A stretch of DNA of 64,000 bases, from the NCBI GenBank assembly GCA_035079385.1, contig JAVHKY010000013.1, positions 11,530,001 to 11,594,000 of the forward strand. Direction: 5' to 3'. A model generated the notes under the pieces. That model was not told where the DNA came from. It made no database searches and saw nothing but the letters and a program-made list of their open reading frames with translations. Below are positions 9,986 through 23,230 of the stretch, piece after piece (the stretch's first letter is position 1; each line of letters starts with the position of its first letter). The stretch comes from Aspidiotus rigidus. Taxonomy: Eukaryota > Arthropoda > Insecta > Hemiptera > Diaspididae. The translations under genes were made by a program, and so were the position numbers.

Positions 9986-12780
9986 TCACTGGCATCTTTC
10001 GATACACTTCTTTTATCTCGAGTGACAGTCATATTTTGTAGACCCTGCTTCGAAACGAGACGAGCAGGAAAAAAGTTTTCTAATGAAATCTTTGCAGATT
10101 TGACAATAGTGATGTTGTAAAAAAAAAGGAATATAGTGAGTTATACACGAAAAATTGGTGACATATATGGTGAGAGTAAGACGAAAATGTTGCTAAAATA
10201 CGAGGAAAAATAAAGTACTCGGTACGGGAGGGCGAGGGTGAGAGTGAGAAAAATACGAAAGAACCGACCATCGCAGACCAGATACAAATTTAGATGTGCG
10301 CTCTAAAGGCTAGAGTAGTTGTGTATAATACATCCGAAAAACTCTATTCGTTTTTATGGAGTTTTAGTGTCTATCTTTGTTATTTTTGGTAGGAATCATA
10401 TAAACAGCCGCGCCAAGCGTGAACGGGGAGGAATAGTAAATTGAACATGTACAATTGGGGTTTTGCTTTCATTCTTTTTCTAAAAGTTTTTTTTTTTCCT
10501 CTCTTTCCTTCCGTTGCATTTGATTTTCACTATCTGATAAACATAAATATAGTATACGCACGTGGACAATTGGATTTCCACGCAGTAACACATCTCCGTA
10601 CGGAATACGAAAAAAGACGAAGAGAGTACTAAAAGCGAAAAAAAAAAAAAAAAGTTTATTCTATTTATGCTAAATAAAAGTGACACAATTTTCTTTTGTT
10701 AAATAAAAATAAGACAGCGTGTGGTCCTTTTCCTCCCGGATTTTCCAATTTTTTTTCCTCTTTCTCTCGAAAGCGAATGTATTGCGGGTATTTTATGTAC
10801 GCTCTTGCGTAGGTTGGCGGGAGCAATGTCGCGTGTTCTCGGGCACTCGTGTGAATGCGAGTCGTTCGTATCTATGTGCATTTGTTATTTGACCAAACTT
10901 TATTTCTGTCATCATTTTTGCATTTTTTTTCATAGCGTTCTCACATTACGCGGTCATTCGAGCATTCCTAAAGCCGACCGTCTTGTCGGCATTTGTGCGC
11001 TCGGCCGAGAAAAGTGTATGTGCAATTTGAACATCGATAATTATTGGGGTGGTCGAAAGGGGCTCGTGGCGATGTTGACCGAGAAAAATTACTTACAAGT
11101 TTTTGATTAAATTTCTGAGTAACAATATAGAATGGTTTTTCTGTATTATGCACGTGCGAGTTTGATCGCGAGTCCGAGGAAGGATGGAAGTTCATCTCTA
11201 TCTTGGTGCTTGATTCTGTCAGTACTATCGACTACTTTTTGAACCAGAGCGCCATCACAAGTTTCAAGTTCCTGGAACAGTTACTATACAGTGAGCACAT
11301 CATTGCCCACAGGGTGGCTGATGGTGTCAATTGCACTTCAACCGAGCCAACTACAATTCTTCCATCCTTTCCTAATTTAACATCACACCATCATCTACAT
11401 GAAAATACGAACAATTTTTTCCCCTATTGAAACTCAATTTATAATTTGATTCGCGTACCGATTCGGAAAACCGACGTGCACTACGCGAGTAGGTGAAACA
11501 AATTAATTTTCAATGTTCTCCGTCGGCGTGGTTAAAAAGGCGTACCTAAAGATCGTTCTCGTTTTCAGTTCGTTGGCAAAAGATGCTGCGACGATGCTGA
11601 CACTCGTTTCGTAAGTTCTCTCGAGTTTCCATTAAAAATCATCATTTTACTCTCGTTGCCATCGCGTACCCTATATCTTTTATTTGTGTCTTCGTCTCCC
11701 TCTATCTCGTCTCAATTCGTTTCAATTAGCCCACAATCAGAAACGCGCGTGGATGTATTACTCGTGATTTTCTAATTAATTAAGTTATTATACGTTTTTG
11801 TCTCGCTGATGCTGGTTTTTACCGCGTTCGCAACAACAGCAGTTCGGTAACCGTAGTGCAAGAAGCAGGAAGGCTTGAAGACGCGGAACGTGTACACAAT
11901 GATGGCATTTCTATGCGCTGATGAAGAACGAAAAACACCCGCCTCGTAAATCCTGCCCCGGAAAATGTGACTTTTTCGTTTCGGCGGAGTGAGCATTGTG
12001 CTTGCCTGGTAACTACTGGAATGCCACTAGGGCGCACAGTCAAATCCTCGTGTAATCCTCTGCTCGAGTACTCCGTTTTACAAGTTCTCTTCTTCTACTC
12101 GACTTGCGACAAGTTTTCAAGTTGACGCTCTAATGTTTCTTTCAGTTTCTTCCTCTTCAGTGACTTAACGACTTCCAGTAACCTAGTTTTAATTAGAGTT
12201 ACGAATTGTCGTCTGTGTTAGGGGGTACGTGTGTATTTGTAAGTTCACTTCGTTGATATAGTGAGTGAAACTGATGCCTTTGTATTATGAATGATTCTCG
12301 ATTGAGCCGTTTCACATCCACTCGGTATCGAAGACTATTTTGTGAATAATTATAATTTTCAGATTTTCCTCGTTGCCCTACCTTTCTCTCTATCCACCTG
12401 TGCCTTCTCGTATTTTATTCACTCCATTTTCTGTACTATGGAAATCCGTCACCTCCATCGTAAGATAACCTGCATGGTTGTTCACTTTTTGGCCTCTCCT
12501 GAGACATCTCTTTCGCAAATTCCTGTAACTTTCTCAACATTTTATTAATTGAGCACCCCCGAAAGAAAGACCTGCAGCAAACCTCTGAAGAGCTATAAGT
12601 GCCACGCATTATTCTCCTCAGTGAAAAAGAAAGTGAAAACAAGACAGTCCAAACGTGTAGACAATGTGATGAGGTTGTAACACTGGCTAAGAGACTGCCC
12701 ATATCGGTCCTGGAAACAAGGTTCATCAAGTGGTCTACACTAGTTAAATCTGCAAGGCCAAATTAGCCTGTACTAGCTTT
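9986..12780. other. Unique region, no gene seen
   Basis: Mostly single-copy AT-rich sequence with several A or T runs (10120, 10485, 10638, 10924). The plus frame at 10721-11110 (129 codons) and the frame at 11203-11430 (75 codons) lack splice sites or domains I could recognise. The interval 11150-11280 has a more even base composition and could hold an old coding scrap, but stops flank it. Nothing here is called as a gene. Confidence 0.5.
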
Positions 12781-15050
12781 TAACTAGGCCACTATTGCAA
12801 TGATATACTGCAAACTAATGACGTTATACATGGTGATGACGTCACAAGGAGATTTGATGGCCTTTCAAGACATCACAAGACTAATGACGCAACAGATAAA
12901 TTTAAACTGATGACGTCACAAGCTTGATGACATCACAGACAAATTTAAGCTGTTCATGTCACAAACTAATGACCTTATGCATGGTGATGACGTTGCAAGT
13001 AGATTTGACAACGTTTAAAAACATCACACGCAAATTCAAGCTGATGACGTCACAAACTAATGACGTCATGAATGGTCACGACAACACAAGCAGATTCAAC
13101 GGATTTTAAGGACATTAAAAGCTCAATGACATCACAGGCAAATTCAAGTTGATGATGTCACAAACTAATGACGTTATGCATGGTGAAGACGTCACAAGTA
13201 GATTCAACAACGTTAAAGACATTGCAGGCTTAAGAAAGTACCAGGTAAATTTGAGCTGATGACGTCACAAGCTTGATGACATCACGGGCAAATTCCAGCT
13301 GTTCTTTTCGCTTAAACTTGGGGCTTATTCCAGACTTATGAGTTTCAACTTAAAACTTGAGCTTAAAACTTGAAGCTGAAAGTACAAAACATGTTTTTGT
13401 TGAAAAAACGTATTTTTGCTTTTTTCAAGTTTCAAGATTTTGTTTCACTTATTAAGTCGCTTGGTGACGCAAATGGGAAATCGTCTTAGAACTCAAGCTC
13501 ACCACACTTGTCACAAACTGAAGACGTTATACATGGTGATGACGTCACAAATAGATTTGACAACGTTTAAAGACGTCACAAGCAAATTCAAACTGATGAC
13601 GTCACAAGCTTGATGACTTCACGGGCGAATTGTGGCTGATCATGTCACACACTCATGACATTATGCATGGTGATGATGTCACAATCAGATTCAACAGATT
13701 TTAAAGACGTCACATGCTTAATGACGTAACAGGTACATTTACGTTTATGACGTCACAAGCTTGATGACATTACAGACAATTTCAAGCTGACATTGTCACA
13801 AATCAGTGTCAATAAAAATATGGTGATGACGTCACAAATTACGGACGTTACAGATAGTGATGACAACACAAGCAGATTCAACGGTTGTTAAAGACATTAA
13901 AAGCTTATTGACATCACAGGCGAATTTAAGTTGATGACGTCACAAACTGAGGACATCACGGATAGTGATGACAACACAAGCAGATTCAACAATATTTGAA
14001 GTACGGTGGTTTAAAGACAACGCAGGCTGAATGACGTAACAGGTAAATTTAGGCTGATGACGTCACAAGTTTGAAGACATCACACGCAAATTCAAACTGA
14101 TCTTGTCACAAACTAATGACGTTATACATGGCGATGACGCCACAACAAACGTTATAAACTTAATGACGTCACTGGCAAATTTAATCTGATGACGTCACAA
14201 ACTAATGACATTATGTATGGTGATGACAAGACAAGTCCAAGACATTAAAAGCTTATTGATGTCACAGGCGAATTTAAATTGATGATGTCACATACTAATG
14301 AGATTATGCATGGTGATGACGTCACAAGTAGATTTGATGACCTTTGAAGACATTGTAGTCTTAACGACGTAGAGGTGAATTTAAACTGATGAGCTTGATG
14401 ACATCACAGACAAATACAAGCTGATCATCTCACAAACTAATGACCTTATATATGGTGACGACGTCACAAGTAGATTCAACAATGTTTAAAGACATCACAG
14501 GCAGATTCAAGCTGATCAAATCACAAACTAATGACGTTATGCATGGTGATGACGTCACAAGTAGATTTGACAACGTTTAAAAACATGACAGGCAAATTCG
14601 AGCTGATGACGTCACAAGCTTGATGACATCACAGACGAATTCAAGCTGATCATATTACAAACTAATGACATTATGCATGGCGATGACGTCACAACAAACG
14701 TCACAAACTTAATGCCGTCACTGACAAATTCAAGCTGATGACGTCACAAACTAATGACATTATGTATGCTGATGACAAGACAAGCAGAATCAATGGATTT
14801 TCAAGACATTAAAAGCTTATTGACGTCACAGGAGAATTTAAGTTGATGATGTCACAAACTAATGACATTATGCATGGTGATGACGTCACAAGTAGATTTG
14901 ATGACCTTTGAAGACATTGTAGTCTTAATGACCTAATAAGTAAATTTAAGCTGATGTCGTCACTAAGTAATGACGTCACACATGGTGATAAATCACAAGC
15001 AGATTCGACAGATGTTGATATTGTCACAAGCATGACGACGTCACAAAAAA
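12781..15050. repeat. Satellite A, array 2
   Basis: Same family and orientation as the array at 1.7-4.4 kb. TGATGACGTCACAAGCTTGA, ACTAATGACGTTATGCATGG and AGCAGATTCAACGGATTTTA-type blocks recur in tandem with heavy divergence. Some variants are specific to this array, such as GATAGTGATGACAACACAAG. The array is interrupted at about 13298-13508 and ends in CATGACGACGTCACAA. Confidence 0.95.
13298..13508. other. Insertion within satellite A array 2
   Basis: About 210 bp without satellite subunits. It contains close direct repeats (AACTTAAAACTTGAGC followed by TTAAAACTTGAAGC) and T-rich sequence. Satellite resumes at CTTGTCACAAACTGAAGACG. The family is unknown and no terminal repeats were seen. 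Confidence 0.5.
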
Positions 15051-15849
15051 TTAAAGAAACCTGTTGCAGGACTCAGTTATTTTTTCTGTTCATTTTTCTT
15101 CATTTGAACGTTACATCGTGTATTGTTCTAGTCAAGATCGACTTACAATTCTAGGGGTAAAGAAGCCACCAGATTATCCTCGAGCTTGAGCATTTGTCGA
15201 ACAAGACTAATATTTTATAAACATGCGCACTACTTACACTATCTTTCACAGCTAGAAACTATTTCTTCGCCAGCATTTACCATCTTTCTTCCGCAAGAAT
15301 TGCCCGAATTTCAAATCCATTTCGCCGGGTATAAACCTGCCTATGGCAACCGTAATTCATGCTCGGTTATGCGAAGTTCATCGAAGGTGTATTATCTTTT
15401 CTTCTCGTCGAGAGTTTTCAAGACTTAATGAATATTAACGACGATCTATTTAAAATAAGTGCGCTGTACGTAAAGAAAAAGACCGTCTCCAAAGGAGTAT
15501 AGGGTTGAAAATCCTCGACAAGAAGAATGTGTCCCTACGCGGGAAAATGTAGAAAGCCAAATGCTGTTCTGTATACCAGGCTATACGAGAGCGAGAGAGC
15601 GCAAAAAAACCTCGACCGAAGAAAAATTGCGACGAAGAAGCATCAAAAGTGGAAGTTCGAGTTCAAGATCGTTCGCTACGATTAAAGTTAATGGTTGGGA
15701 AAAATGAATTTAAAGGGAAGAAGAAAATCGCGGTTGACGAAGTTGAAAAACTTCAAAAAACTATCCCTCAAAAAACGGTATCAAATCGCGGTCGGGTGGA
15801 GGTAACCGGACGAGGACGACGTCGACAAAGTCAGCATACATAAGCTACT
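15051..15849. other. Unique spacer
   Basis: Single-copy sequence after the satellite. The plus frames at 15186-15428 and 15649-15843 have no recognisable domain. Purine-rich from about 15470 to 15780. Confidence 0.45.
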
Positions 15850-16140
15850 GGCTGTGCACTAAGTAATTCGGGAAAGCAGAGAATTTCCATTCGTTATAGA
15901 GAAGTAATTAATTTGTTCTTAAGATTAGCCATGCATTTCCTTTCTCGCTGCGAGCAACCCGTTCGCGCGCCGTCCGGCGTCGCCGTACGCTCCGCCGCGC
16001 CGCGGTAACTCCGGCGAAGACGTGGGAAGAAGAAGACTTTTCTTTAATTAACTTCAATTAGTTACCCCTTTTTTCGCTCTTTCGATGCGATAGAAGAGTT
16101 TTTCTTTTCTTTTCGTTACTTATTTATTTTATCTCATTTC
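15850..16140. promoter_or_regulatory. Candidate conserved non-coding block
   Basis: An AT-rich core (GAAGTAATTAATTTGTTC, CCATGCATTTCC near 15930) is followed by a very GC-rich, CpG-dense patch at 15955-16020 (GCGCGCCGTCCGGCGTCG) and then AATTAACTTCAATTAGTTAC. The contrast with the surrounding DNA and the clustered TAATTA-type sites suggest a regulatory element. The call rests on composition only. Confidence 0.3.
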
Positions 16141-18540
16141 GGCGAAGAAGGCCGTTATCGTATACTCCAATATGAAAACTGTTTTCACAACAGATTAGGA
16201 TTTTTCTCTTCTTCTTCTTCGAATCTGTCTGTTATGCAACCATATTATACTATTTATAGTGGCCTGACTCGTCTTTTCAGATGAATTTTCTCGAATAAAA
16301 CGCGCACCAAAAATGTCAACAATATTTCACAGATGACGCCTTCACTCTGATGAAGTTTTTCTTCGATCGCGCTGAAAACTTTTATATAGGCTTTTCTGTT
16401 TGACGGCGGTCGGTGGACGAATAAACGAATGGAAATGGAGATAGGGAAAATAAAGACAAAAAAAAAAAGAAGAAAGAAGTAGTCGAGTTTTAGCTTATGT
16501 ATAACGAGAAATTTCTAATTAATTTGCGAAAACAAAGTATTTTCGGTCTTTTCGGTACATTTGATAAATTCGTATTTTCAATTTTCGTTTTAGACTCTTA
16601 GCTTATTTTTTTCCTTCGTTTGTTTATTTGTAATTAGATATGATCTGCGCGTTTAAATTGAAACAGTGAGTTTAATCCTGCAAAATGAAATAACTTCAAG
16701 AATTTCTACGTCACTTCAACTGGTTTTTTGACTATCTTGTCTCTGTGATTCTCAATGTAAAAGTGGCACTTTATGATCGAGGTAATGTCAAGACTATCGG
16801 GCTGCAACAAGTTTTCTAATATTTTTGTCTTGTTGGGCACAATTGCACTTCTTCTAAGCCACTATTTTCACATTAATTCTTTCAGCAATGGATAAGATTA
16901 AATTTTTGCAAGCGCTTGTGATCCATTAAAAATAAGATGGCGACGTAACAGCTGATTCAAAAATACTCATCAGAGGACGCTAATTAAAAGAATTTAAATT
17001 AGAAATCTCAACACCATAGCTTGGAATATCGCCTTAGCTTTTCATACAGAACCTAATGGGTCGGGGTAAAATCACCTGGCGCCGGATTCAACTCATTGGT
17101 CGCCCTATAAGCAAAAAACGTCCTGCCGCCCCCATGTAAACACTAATGATTTTTTCAGAATTGGAAAAAAAATTCCCCTTCTTCGACAATTTTGCCGCTC
17201 TGCCCAAATCCAACACTGCACTCTCCTCTTTTTTATTGAGCTATAGTATTTATACAATCGTAGCTTCTTTTAATAGAGCCTACATCGAAAAATTCATCTG
17301 ATAGCAGATCTACTATAGATTAAAATCATACAGACTTCAATGGCTTTTTAAATTCCTGCGAACTTTTGTCGAAATTTCTACGAAGACTTCAATACGCTGC
17401 ACGTTCGGTAATTAGTTGGGCCGGTGCATTTCGAACGATAGCGTCGTTTTGTAAGCGCGTTCTCGAATAGAAATCTGAAACTTTCAAAACGAATCTGCAT
17501 TTCATCGTCGAATTTGTGACCGTGGTCGAGAAAAAGTTCGTGTTTGGACAGCTGACATCGCGCGCACTAAACTAAACACAAACCGTATTGAGATTTTTAC
17601 CCTTCGTATTCCGGCGCTGACTGCGTTCGTCCTTGTCGTTTGCCATCAAGAAGGAAATACTAGGCGGAGGAGGAGGAAACTCTGTATGTATACACGAAGA
17701 AGCGTTTATTCACTTAGAGTGGATAAAGAATCCCTTCCAGTAAATGGACTCGGGAATTGAATAAACCTCACCTTTTGTTATATAAGCTTTATATAAAGGA
17801 AAAAAATAACATTCATTTCAAAGGGTATAGGCAACCTGTTTTTCTTCTTCTTAACTTACGTCTACTTTTATCATTTTCTTCTTCGTCTTCTCGCTCGAAA
17901 AAATGGTATCGTTTTACGAAAATAGAAAATTTTTCTCCTACGCGCGCACACGTTTCCCGTTCACGCATCACGTGAGTGCCCGTTTACTCTTTTATCGCGA
18001 ACAAAAAGCAAAACTACTCGCGAGAAGAGAGTCACCATCGGCGGCGTATATATCGACAGGAGAGTTATTGTATTCTGTAAAATGCGATCAATTAGCGGGA
18101 CGAACGACTAATTCAACATGCTCGTTCGAGAATGAAAAATACGAGAGAGGGTGAACGCAGAATGTCGCCAGAAAAAATATTGACGCACGGTATATATGTA
18201 TAGAGTATAAGACCGTGTGTAGAGAAAGTGAAAGAAATATTTTTACGATTGAAGGAAAATATAACGCCTTCTAGAGAATTTGAAACATATGACTGTATAG
18301 CACAAACGATGGAGACATCAAAATTATTAGTAAAGGTGGGAGTATGCGAGGATATTTTCTGCGTTAGATTTCAGTCCCTTAGATTCCGGAGATAACTATA
18401 CTCCTCGCGAGATTCACTACCAAATCAACTATTTCATCATTAGCCTAGCCCTGTATGTTAGCCTAAATATGTATTAGGAAGTAGGCACATTTACAAACAC
18501 TTTGTATTTAATTGCAAATCTTCCATATTTTGTCTTCTAA
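16141..18540. other. Unique region with one MITE, no gene seen
   Basis: Single-copy sequence containing the hAT-like element at 17076-17218. The GC-richer block 17400-17640 and the frame at 17903-18154 give no recognisable protein. Microsatellite-like GTATATATGTATAGAG occurs near 18190. Confidence 0.5.
17076..17218. mobile_element. hAT-like MITE of the CCGGATTYA family (degenerate)
   Basis: The left end CTGGCGCCGGATTCAA and right end CAAATCCAACACTG are imperfect inverted repeats. The interior has TTGGTCGCCCTA and ATTTTGCCGCTCTGCC, the GCGCC...AATTTTGCCGC layout also present in the element at 36391-36545. No 8-bp target duplication can be confirmed, so age or rearrangement is likely. Confidence 0.45.
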
Positions 18541-19489
18541 GGATTCAACTTCAAACTTTATAAAGGAGAAGAGGTCGTTCGCATTCGGATCGTGACGTCA
18601 TGAGAAGATTTTGGGAAAATTCCTTTCAGTCGACTGGGGAGGAGGGGAAACTTTGAAACAGTATACCTCTAAAAAGTGGAAAAGAAAACTAGACAATTTC
18701 AGGGACACCGGCTCTCAATCAAAAATCATGAAAATGTCTTCATATCAGTAAAAGACTAGGCTGCACATTGCCTCAGGACTCGAAATTTCCAAGTCCCCGA
18801 AGTAGGTCAAACCCACCGCCTACCTTACACGGAGTTTTTTCAGAGCGGTTTGTATGCTTAGACTGCTCGCAGAGGCTCCTTAGCTTCGTATCTCAATACT
18901 AATCTATTTTTTATCATAGTAAGACTAGGTTACATATTGGCTGAGAACTCAAAATTTCCTAGGTCTTTGAAATGGGGAGACGAAAATTGATCAAACTCTC
19001 ATGGGAAGAGTTCCCTTTCCTGGCTTTCTAGAACTCGAAACTCTTCCCAGTCACTACAATTTCATCAAAACTAGAGTTTAACAGAGAACCTGTTTTATCG
19101 AGGGAGGGGGGTCGAAAAAAACGTCCGCCCTTTGGCCAGCTGGCAAAACTTGGAGCTCGAAAATTTCGAAGTTTCCCTCGCGGGGCGCGTGACGTCACAG
19201 TTTGATGACGTCATAGGTAGGGTAACGTCACAAGCTGATGACGTCATAGATCATTTTTTTTCGAGGTCCCCTTCTATCATATACAAGCCGTAAGCCCGCT
19301 AAATATGATAAAATTTCAAATTATTTTCAAGATTCTCGATATTTATTTATCATTAGTATTCTTTTAGTTCAATTTCTAATCTAATTCTTTTAATTTCCAA
19401 TTTTTCAATTTCATGTTTTTTATCGTTGATATTTTGTTTTACACTTTCAATCTCGTTCTTAATATCTTCTCAGATAGTTGGCCGGTTTT
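18541..19489. repeat. Diverged repeat mosaic with clustered TGACGTCA
   Basis: Carries short blocks shared with the 20.5-23.5 kb mosaic (AAATTTCCAAGTCCC, CTCAGAACTCGAAA). Between 19188 and 19250 four TGACGTCA or near-matches lie within about 60 bp (GTGACGTCACAG, GATGACGTCATAGG, AACGTCACAAG, GATGACGTCATAGA). No coding region is evident. Confidence 0.6.
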
Positions 19490-20025
19490 TTAGAAGATCC
19501 TTTGCGCATTCTTTTTTCTGGGTGTATGCTGAAAAATTTGTCATTTTTTGTGGATTGTTGGAGGAGGTAGATAACTTCCTATATAATGATACAATTGTCC
19601 AAAAATTTTGAAAGTTGTAAATATGTTTGGAACTTCATTACAGGCACCCTAAAGAAATTATTGAAAGCGCATTGTTGTATTTATGCAAATTATTAAGAAA
19701 ATGAGATCTATTATCCCTTCCGTCTTATAGTTTTTGAAGAAGATCCGGCATTGAGGGCAAATCAGGTAACTTAATCTTACCACCCCCGCAACAGAAATTT
19801 CGATTTTCAGTTTCAAATAATTTTTCATCACAAAATGTGCACGTAATTGCCAGATTCCCAATTGAACCCTAATGAATGGACTATTATCGTTCTGACAATC
19901 ATTTTCCACATTATTTTCTGATGCCAACATTTCGGAATTGATACGAGCCCTCTTCCCCTTCGTTCGTCAATCGCCCTAGATTTGCTTTCTTGCGTTTTGG
20001 CATTCCAATTAGATTGCAATAAAGA
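19490..20025 (-). pseudogene. Helitron protein fragment (Helitron-like N-terminal domain)
   Basis: Minus-strand frames, joined across frame breaks, show the zinc-finger and N-terminal region of a Helitron Rep/helicase. In order they read SLGFN or LGSIGNLAITCTFC, then FETENRNFCCGGGKIKLPDL near 19760-19810, a degraded HKYNNAL, and FKIFGQLYHYIGSYLPPP at about 19567-19596. The paired cysteines, the GKIKLP motif and the later GQLYHYIGS motif in the right order are diagnostic of this family. The Rep HUH motif and the helicase are absent. Stops and frameshifts show it is dead. Confidence 0.85.
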
Positions 20026-20540
20026 GAGACATCCGTGACTTCGATATTGAATTTTCGAAATTGACGTGAATTGTTTTTCTTTTCTTAGTCCTCACGTTAA
20101 ATTTGAAATAATGAAAGACAACCACCACTTCTTCAGATAATTGCTAAGCAAAATCTTTATCGTAACCCTACAATATTCGATTACTCACAGTATGGCTATT
20201 CAAAACTTCTCCGGTTAAAAAGAACCATTTTCCAAAAATGATTGCCTAGCACATATTAATTTTCGATGAACGTTAACAAAAATGATTGCTTAGCATTTTC
20301 AATCAATAAATTAATGAATGATACAGATTTTTCATCTCTTGAATCATTCATGACCCCCCCCCCCCCGCCAAGCACAAAGATATATACCACACGCCATTTG
20401 CCTGATTTCGTAACTTTAAATTTATTACGCATAAACCTTCTCCCAGGCAAGCTAAAGTAATGAAAACAAATTCCAAGTTCGTAGGTGAAATAGGAATAAA
20501 GTTAAATGGATTTGCAATTTTGCAACTTCTCTTTATATAA
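20026..20540. other. Spacer with C homopolymer, no gene seen
   Basis: AT-rich sequence with a C tract near 20355-20367. It contains AATGATTGCYTAGCA near 20237 and again near 20281, about 44 bp apart, a small local duplication. No other feature is supported. Confidence 0.5.
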
Positions 20541-21559
20541 TAGATAAGTCCAGAGTCCAGGTCTGTGACGTCGCTGTACAATGACGTCATAGGTCAGCCT
20601 TGTGACGTCACAATCTGCATTTTCTAGATCCCACGTTCCCCATAAAACAGATTCCTTGTCATCCCTTGTTGAACTCCATTAAAGAAGCAGTGTTTTTCTA
20701 TGTGTGTGGCTAATATTCTCAACTTTCAACTCAAGATTTTCAAGATAAGGTAAATGGAATTTTCAACGCTCCGATGACGTCATAGGAGCATAAGAAAATT
20801 TTCAATTTTTAGACTCTTCTCCTATCATATATAGTACGAAAATTGGAATTTCTCGAAGTTCCCCTACAATCATACCTCAGAAGTCAAAATTATTTATTGT
20901 AAGTTTCTCTCTTGTCACGTGTGGCTCGATATTCGAAATTTTATTCCAAGTCCATTTCCTTTACTAGGATAGGTCGATTTTCGCCAGACGGTGGACGGCG
21001 AGAGGCCAATTCGCAAACATGCCTCCCTCCATGCGTCAACATTTTCTAGAATTAAAGAAGGTGAGCCCTTTCAGGCTTGATCAGTTGTCCTCTCTTTTTT
21101 AGCCTCTCAGAACTAAAAATTTGTTTGAAGGTTCCGAGAGTAAATTATTGGCTGGAAGGGGAGGGGGAAACAGCGTGACCAAAATTTTCACCCCTTTGAT
21201 GAAGTCATGGGAACATTGAAAAAAATTAAAGTTCCGAGACGCACTCCTTTATTAAGGTAGGTAAATTTTTGCCGGACGGCGAACCCAACATTTTCCAAAA
21301 TACTCACCCACTCCTCTTTAGAACAGGTCCCCCCATCAAATTTCTAAGGATTAGGAAGAGTAACCCCTTTAGACTAGTTCAGTCAGTTGTCTTCTCCTCT
21401 TTAGCCTCTCAGAGCTCGAAATTTTTCACAGTCACTACAATGTCATCAAAATTTGAAATTTTTCCAAGTCCCGAAAGTACGTCTGCGTAGCCAAAATTTT
21501 TAACCTCTTGATGACGTCATCGGAACACTTGGAAAATAGAGTTCCGAGACTTACTCCTT
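20541..21559. repeat. Degenerate repeat mosaic (GACGGCG / AACAGGT module)
   Basis: Repeated modules include GGTAGGTAAATTTTTGCC, GACGGCGAACCCAAC, TTTTCCAAAATACTC, AGAACAGGTCCCC, TAGCCTCTCAGAGCTCGAAA and AGTTCCGAGACGCACTCC. They appear at about 20935, 21240 and again in the units that follow. Isolated TGACGTCA sites occur near 20568, 20581, 20603, 20773 and 21513. The modules are shared with the small elements at 28.0 and 36.9 kb, so this is a pile of diverged non-autonomous elements. Confidence 0.7.
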
Positions 21560-22380
21560 TGATAGATGGTCGGTCATACTGAAGGAAGAGATACACAACA
21601 CGAATGAACAGTAGTGAATACCTCTTCCTTCACTTACTCCTTTATTAGAGTATGGTCAGTTTTTGCCAAAGTGCAGAAGGCCAAGATTTTCAAAAATATC
21701 CCGTCCCCCTTTCATAGAGCAGGTTCTTTATTAGATTTATAAGATTTAGAGAGAGTGGAAACCCTTTAGACTAGTTCGATTAAATTGTCTTCTTCTTAGT
21801 AGACTCTCAAATTCGTAAGTTGGCAGGAGGATGGGGAGGAGGGAAGGGGGAGGGCTGATCGCTTGACCAGAATTCTGAACCCCTTCATGGCATCATCGGG
21901 ACATTAAAAAAAAGAGTTTCGAAACTCTGATAAAGTGACAGGGACACTTTTAAGTTCCGACCATGTGATTAGAGGGTTGAAAATTTTGACTCGATAGCTG
22001 ACAATCTTTACTTCACCCCCTCCCTCCAATAGATATTTTCGATCGTATTTGCTGGAAAAATGTTGCCTTTCACCGTCCTACCGGGAAATTCTTGTCCCAA
22101 GAAGTGAAGGGGGAAACCAGTTCAGAAGATTTCCGAAGGTTGACTAGGAGGACTTGAAGTAAGTTGGGGTTGACCTTTCAGTTGGGGAAGAGGATATTCG
22201 TGCTAGATAGTAGGACGAGTAGTTGAGAAAATTTTGTAGGAAAAGGGGCTCTAACCTACCTACCAGACGAAGGTGGACCACGGGTATCCGAGGACTTGAA
22301 GAAAGAGGAAGATAGAGAAAACTAAGACACATTTTGAGGTATAAGTGGAAAGGGACAAGGAAAATATGGGTCTCTCATCC
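21560..22380. repeat. About 780-bp duplicated unit, copy A
   Basis: Landmarks in order: TCCTTTATTAGAGTATGGTC (21645), CAAGATTTTCAAAAATATCC (21692), GAGCAGGTTCTTTATTAG (21717), TAGACTAGTTCGATTAAA (21768), AAGTTGGCAGGAGGATGG (21817), GCTGACAATCTTTACTTCAC (21998) and CGTATTTGCTGGAAAAATG (22045). The same series recurs in 22381-23230 and, more closely, in 51965-52545. There is no coding potential, and the overlapping minus-strand frames are by-products. Confidence 0.8.
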
Positions 22381-23230
22381 TGCACGTACTTTTTTAGTAG
22401 CGTAGGCCAGTTTTTGCCGAACGGCAGAAGGCTAAGACTTTCAAAAATATCCCTCCCTTTTATAGAACAGGTTCCTTATTGAATTTATAAGATTTAGAGA
22501 GAGTGACCCCCTTTAAACTAGTTCGATCAATTCTCTTCTTCGTAGCCTCTCAGAACTCATAAGTTAGCGGGAGGAGGGGAGAGGATGGAAGGGGGGAATC
22601 GCATGACCTGAATCCGGAACCCATTGATGACGTGACCGGAAGATTAAAAACGGAGTTCTGAGACTCTGATAAGGTCACAGGAACTCTTAACTTTTTAAGA
22701 AGGAAATAGGTGAACCCTTCAGGCTATCTTTTTAGCCCCCGACAACCCTCAAGCTCCGATGACGTCATTAGAGCGTTCCAAATTTTGAGTCGATGGCTGA
22801 AAATTTCTACTCCACCCCCCCCCCCCCAAAAAAAAGGAAGATATTTTCAGTCGTATTTGCTGGGAAAGTGTTGCCCTTCGCCGTCCCAGCGTGAAATTGT
22901 AGTTCCAGGGAGTGGAGGGAGAAACCTATTTTTGAAAATTTTCGAAGATTGACTAAGAGGGCTTGGAGTAAGTTGCGGCCGATGTCGCAGTCATAGAAGA
23001 GGATGACCGGGCTAGATAATAGTATGGACGAGGAGTTGGAAAATTTTGTTGTAAAGGAGGCTCTGATCATCTTACCAGAGTCTAAGAAAATTTCCGAAGG
23101 TTAACCGAGGGTATCCGAAGACTTGAAGAAAGAGGAGGTACAGTAGATAGAGAAACCTGAGAAGAATATCACATTTCGAGGTATGAAAATATGGCTCGAT
23201 TCAGAGTCCTGAACAAAAGCAGAAGAAATA
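22381..23230. repeat. About 780-bp duplicated unit, copy B
   Basis: Same landmark order as copy A, offset by roughly 755-795 bp: GGCCAGTTTTTGCCGAACGG (22405), TTCAAAAATATCCCTCCC (22441), AGAACAGGTTCCTTATTG (22463), AAACTAGTTCGATCAATT (22515), GGCTGAAAATTTCTACTCC (22795) and GTCGTATTTGCTGGGAAAG (22851). It includes a C/A homopolymer junction at 22817-22838 and one TGACGTCA at 22759. It is a diverged tandem duplication of copy A. Confidence 0.8.

Noticed and set aside
11150..11280. Minus-strand coding-like stretch (QKVVDSTDRIKHQDRDEL)
   Set aside because: Only about 42 codons, directly bounded by stops, with no splice sites; not enough to call an exon.
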